In this document: positions 60,501 through 64,000 of the stretch, one piece after another
Numbering within the stretch: position 1 is the stretch's first letter
Layout: every line of letters starts with the position of its first letter
Assembly (NCBI GenBank): GCA_013398015.1
Contig: VZRR01002166.1
Location: 124,788-188,787, forward strand
Direction of reading: 5' to 3'
Origin: Oreocharis arfaki
Taxonomy: Eukaryota; Chordata; Aves; Passeriformes; Paramythiidae
DNA length: 64,000 bases
The notes under the pieces: generated by a model
What the model was told of the DNA's origin: nothing
What the model saw: only the letters and a program-made list of their open reading frames with translations
Database searches by the model: none
Program-made: the position numbers and the translations under genes

Positions 60501-61590
60501 TCACCCAGCTGAGGTTCCTGCTCCAGGGAAGCCCCAGCACCAAAGCACGCGACTTAGGCTCCTTCAACGAGCATCACTGCATGCAGAGATGGGGCCCTTC
60601 TTCTTGTGGGAAGATAGGTGTGGGCAGCTGGTTACCTCCTCTGTATTAGCATAGGGAGCCCCAAAGACACCTCAGTGCCTCTGGTAGCCCTCTGGCCCTT
60701 CTGTGGGCCACAGCTCCACTGGCCAAGGCATGGTGTTAGCTTGCACCCCGAGGCTGAAACTGGCCCTTGGCTTATCAGAAACCTCACTAGGTTTCTGATA
60801 GACTCTCTGCACAGTTTTATCAGGATCCCTCTAGTGTTGAGTTTCAGCTGTTCCTTAGGTTGTCACCTGCCATGATTTGCAGAGGACATGCTCAGAGTTG
60901 GCACCCGTGTTGCTGAGGATGGCCTGATAATGGTGCAATTTCCTCGTCGTCCATCACTGCTTGGAGATGGGTGTCAGAAGGATGGGCTGCCGAGCGACTC
61001 ACCCAGTGCTCCCAGTGCCCCTGCCCTCCCTTCTCTAGGGGTGGGGAAAACATCAATCCTTCCCAGATGCCAGGAACCTCTCCTGATCACCAGTTTTTCA
61101 CAGATGTTTTTCCAATTTTCAGTTTTACAGTTTGGGGGTTTTTTTGTTGAGTAAGTGACATGACACATACATAGAGGAGATAGTACAAGCTGTAAGGTTT
61201 TATGGTGTATCAGGAATGGAAGAAAGCAGATCTAGCTGTTGGCAGCAAGTATTAAAAATGAAGCAGGTTTAGAAAGGATTATTTCTGCCTTTTTATTTGG
61301 AGAAATATTCTCTATTTAAAAGTTAGTTGCTAATATGCCCCATGACTATACATTTATCTCTACCCCTAATAAAGGATTTTATCAGTAATATGCATTAATT
61401 TTCACTTATGTTATAATCCAATCAGTGGCAAATCTCCCCCTTTAAATGCAAAGTGTTCAGCAGAACAGGGATTCTTGGATAATTTGTTGTTAAGTAAGAT
61501 GGCTCAAACATAGCAGAGCAAGTTTAATTTTCACTATACTCTCTGGTGCAGCAGAAGTTGCCTTTTGCTGTGTAATTTGTGTTTTCATAT
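57510..61590. other. Non-coding stretch, no gene seen
   Basis: No recognisable exon. An AT dinucleotide-rich patch lies near 58,770-58,800 (AATTATATATATATAAATAA). A 12-bp perfect inverted repeat lies at 60,773-60,800. Frames of up to 132 codons have no known domain. Confidence 0.5.
60773..60800. repeat. Perfect 12-bp inverted repeat, 4-nt loop
   Basis: TATCAGAAACCT (60,773-60,784) and AGGTTTCTGATA (60,789-60,800) are exact reverse complements around CACT, an ideal tight hairpin. No terminal-repeat element or A-tail surrounds it. Confidence 0.9.
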
Positions 61591-61596
61591 ATACAT

Positions 61597-61960
61597 TGTG
61601 GAGGGGTGGAAAAAACTGAATACGTTAGGCAAACTTGGACGCTGAGGAGTTTGTCGGGTGTGGGGAAGGAACTGATTGAGGGGCAATGGGTAACAGGGCT
61701 GCCGAGGGGGAGAACAAGTTGAGCCAGAGACTTGTGGAGAGGGGAGCGCTCTCTTGCCCTTCATTTGGCTTATCTTTCCCTAGGGCTTTTACCCGTTATA
61801 AACCAGTACTCAGTTTGCCAGCCTTATCCTTACTTAAACTCAGCTGAGTTTCGGTTCTTTTTTCAATAAATGCCAAAGGGTTCTAAAACTCGCATGTGCA
61901 GTTTTAGAGTGGTATTTTTTTCCTCAGTGTGACTCTGTTTCTCCCCGGTGTTACAGTTTT
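61597..61960 (+). mobile_element. Possible solitary LTR or promoter-like segment
   Basis: The segment has the order of signals seen in a retroviral long terminal repeat. It may start at TGTGG (61,597), followed by a GC-richer part, a TATA-like GTTATAAAC at about 61,795-61,803, and AATAAA at 61,865-61,870, about 65 bp later. A 9-bp perfect hairpin (TCTAAAACT and AGTTTTAGA, 61,882-61,908) comes next, then a T-rich part ending near GTGTTACA at about 61,950-61,957. No primer-binding site, internal genes, second LTR or target duplication is seen, and the ends are guesses. It could also be an ordinary cryptic promoter. Confidence 0.25.
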
Positions 61961-62630
61961 TAGGAAGTCAGTAAAGTAACTCCAGGATTCACTTAATGAC
62001 ACAACAGCCTGAAACTGCTTTTCTTTTTTTCCCTGTCATCTGCCACTCTGGCCTTTCTGATGTTTGAATCTTGAAATGCAGCTGCCAGAACAGACAAAGT
62101 TTGTGTGCCCACCTAGTTGGGAAGGTGAGGAAAATGCTGGGAGCAGAGTCTGTCTCAAGCAATAATGTGATACTGCTGTTTCTTATGGTTTCTAACAGTT
62201 CAAGCACACTGCGTGCTCAGGACCCATGTAATGCTTCCCAGTCTCAATTGCGGCTCTTAGAGTGGTGACAGAGGAGAGGAGTAAATGCCACTTAAAGAAA
62301 TAACTCCTTTTATTAGGGCCTGACCTACCTGTCCCGGAATTAGGGGAATCCTTGCAGAGCCGGGTTCCAAACTATTCCCTTCTTGCATTGCCCACTGGTC
62401 ATTGAAGCAGTGCCAGCATGGGGCAGACATGGCAGCAAATCCACTAGCTCTCAGTGAAGCTCAGGAGGTCACAATTTTCCAAAGTGTAGCACTCTGGTGT
62501 ACTTTAAAACCCTTGGAAGCTGAAGGGAAGAGCCAAGTGCTTTGCTTTCAGTCTGCTGAGCAAAGCGCACAGGGGAACCCTCCACCACTGCTGCTTTGTT
62601 AATGGATTTGTATCTTGTTCCAAGGCAGGG
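61961..62630. other. Non-coding stretch, no gene seen
   Basis: Frames of 65-72 codons on both strands without known domains. No repeat recognised. Confidence 0.5.
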
Positions 62631-62632
62631 AT

Positions 62633-62704
62633 ATCCATCCATCCGTCCATCCATCCATCCATCCATCCATCCATCCATCCATCCATCCATCCATCCATCC
62701 ATCC
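62633..62704. repeat. ATCC tetranucleotide microsatellite (18 units)
   Basis: Eighteen ATCC units in tandem with a single GTCC interruption at 62,645-62,648. Minus-strand frames of 77 and 97 codons with a MDGW-type repeat, and the plus-strand frame with a SIHP-type repeat, come from translating this microsatellite and are not genes. A tract this long and pure is likely to vary in length between individuals. Confidence 0.97.
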
Positions 62705-64000
62705 ATTTCCATCACACCTCTCACCATGGCTGCTGCCTCTCCTACCACTGCTGTTTAATTGGCGCCTCAGAGCTCCGTGCCAGGACTCTGCCAGCAAAAT
62801 TTGACTCTCGTTTTGCCATGTCTTTTTCTTATTATTCCTTGGGCAGAGGCTAACCCTGGGGTGTCCGTTCCCCCCAGTTTTTGTGGCCTCTTGTGCTGAG
62901 CTAGCAGTGTAAAGTCATTTTGGTTTTCTTTATACCTTGGCTTTATCAAGTGGCTGTGCGTTGTCACAGACTAGTGACTTGGGTAGGACTGGTGTTGCTC
63001 GGGTCTTACAGGAACCTGATGCAGTATTGGTTGCTCAGGGTGAATAACTGGGTGTCCCATTTACTTCCTGCATTTAGGGTGTGCCTTAAAGACTCTGGTG
63101 CCTAAAGAGGGCAATGGGATGCAAAACAAACCTTGCCCATAAGCACTTGGTTCTTCCTGCAGCTCCTCTCCAGGGTCTTGTGTCTGGAAGAGTGCGGGGG
63201 TTGAAGGCCTCCATTCGTACCAAATCACTTGGACTATCTTGGGAAGGAAAAAGAAAAATAAATTTTCTGATAAATCATGAAAACCTAAAGCTGTGCAGCG
63301 ATATGTTCCCAGTGCCACAGAAGCTCCGGGCAGGGATTAGAATTAGGGATCTACCAGGTCACCTAACACATTCCTCCTTTTAAATTGCTTGTGCTGCGCT
63401 GATGCCTCTTGGTTTGCATCATTCAGAAGGGCCTTGTGGTGAGGGACAGTGACTTGCCAAAAGTTGAGCTGGGCTGAAGTCTAGTGCTATTTTACACAAT
63501 GGGGTCAAAATTGCACACGGGGAGAGCATTTAAAAGAAGGTAAAAATAAACCCACTAAATATTTGGATAAACCTGTAGCTGCTCAAAATGCTGATGGCTT
63601 GATTATTTGCCTTTGTCGAGTTAAATGCTGGGTTTTTTTAATCTTTTGCTACCAAATGACTGATCTCAAAGAGGCTTACAGTAAAAAAATACATATTTAA
63701 TTTGGAAAAAGTCTTGCAGGGAGGAATATATTTTTGCTGGTTTGCACAATAAAAGAGCAAACCACTTTTCATTCTTGACTGATTTCAAAGACAGAAAATT
63801 GTCATTTTGCCATGAAAGGCTGTTTTTGCTGACACAATTGGTAGTTTAGCTGTGCTTTGATTTCCTATTCTAAATATGTTGCAAGATTATAGGGTTCATC
63901 CTAAGAAATATTCAGCAGTTTTTTTTCCTTTTGAATTGCTTAAAAATTAAGATAATGATTATGAACGTGGCATAAGTCTATGCAAGATGTGTTTTGCTTC
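62705..64000. other. Non-coding stretch to window end
   Basis: Unique, increasingly AT-rich sequence. Frames of 61-89 codons carry no known domain. The last 500 bp hold several ATTA and TAAT words but no clear cluster. Confidence 0.5.

Noticed and set aside
62469..62853. Frames with MDGW or SIHP residue repeats
   Set aside because: Translation of the ATCC microsatellite.
1..64000. tRNA, rRNA, CRISPR arrays, operons or phage-like modules
   Set aside because: None seen. Composition, short frames and the avian CR1 show that this is vertebrate nuclear DNA, so prokaryotic features are not expected.

Overview
The window looks like a piece of a bird chromosome. The main evidence is a short, well-preserved 3' end of a chicken-repeat-1 (CR1) retrotransposon at about 38,276-38,558, with the avian-type tail (a CCTTCCAACC block followed by TTCTATGATT). 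The rest is moderately AT-rich, CpG-poor and repeat-poor, as expected for avian intergenic or intronic DNA. I recognise no protein-coding gene, tRNA, rRNA, CRISPR array or prokaryotic feature. All open reading frames are short (the longest is 207 codons). None shows a domain I know, except a dead reverse transcriptase on the minus strand.

Layout. An ATT/ATC microsatellite opens the window (1-49), followed by an unusual T-poor A/C tract (951-1,104). From 1.1 to 9.85 kb there is non-coding DNA with a homeobox-type candidate regulatory block near 6.4-6.6 kb and a CpG-clustered block near 5.45-5.71 kb. A very old, frameshifted CR1/L3-type reverse transcriptase lies on the minus strand at about 9,860-10,910; its motifs can be followed in order although most are mutated. 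A GC-richer stretch follows (10.9-11.5 kb). From 14.7 to 39.4 kb there are several AT-rich blocks dense in TAAT, octamer, GATA and E-box words that look like conserved non-coding enhancers. A CpG-bearing minus-strand candidate exon sits at 20,746-20,961, a 37-bp minisatellite at 33,262-33,408, and the young CR1 at 38.3-38.6 kb. From 39.4 to 64 kb lie a perfect 93-bp tandem duplication (47,449-47,634) that duplicates splice-like signals, a palindrome cluster at 50,034-50,096, a possible solitary LTR or promoter at about 61,597-61,960, and an ATCC microsatellite at 62,633-62,704.

Interpretation. The window reads as a gene desert or a very large intron, possibly of a developmental regulator because of the many homeodomain-type blocks. 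That is inference from motif content, without alignment. I found no convincing new biological system. The observations most worth checking are the 93-bp duplication with its paired splice signals, the near-perfect 20-bp hairpin at 23,939-23,987, the palindrome cluster near 50.05 kb, the candidate exon near 20.9 kb, and the LTR-like segment near 61.8 kb.
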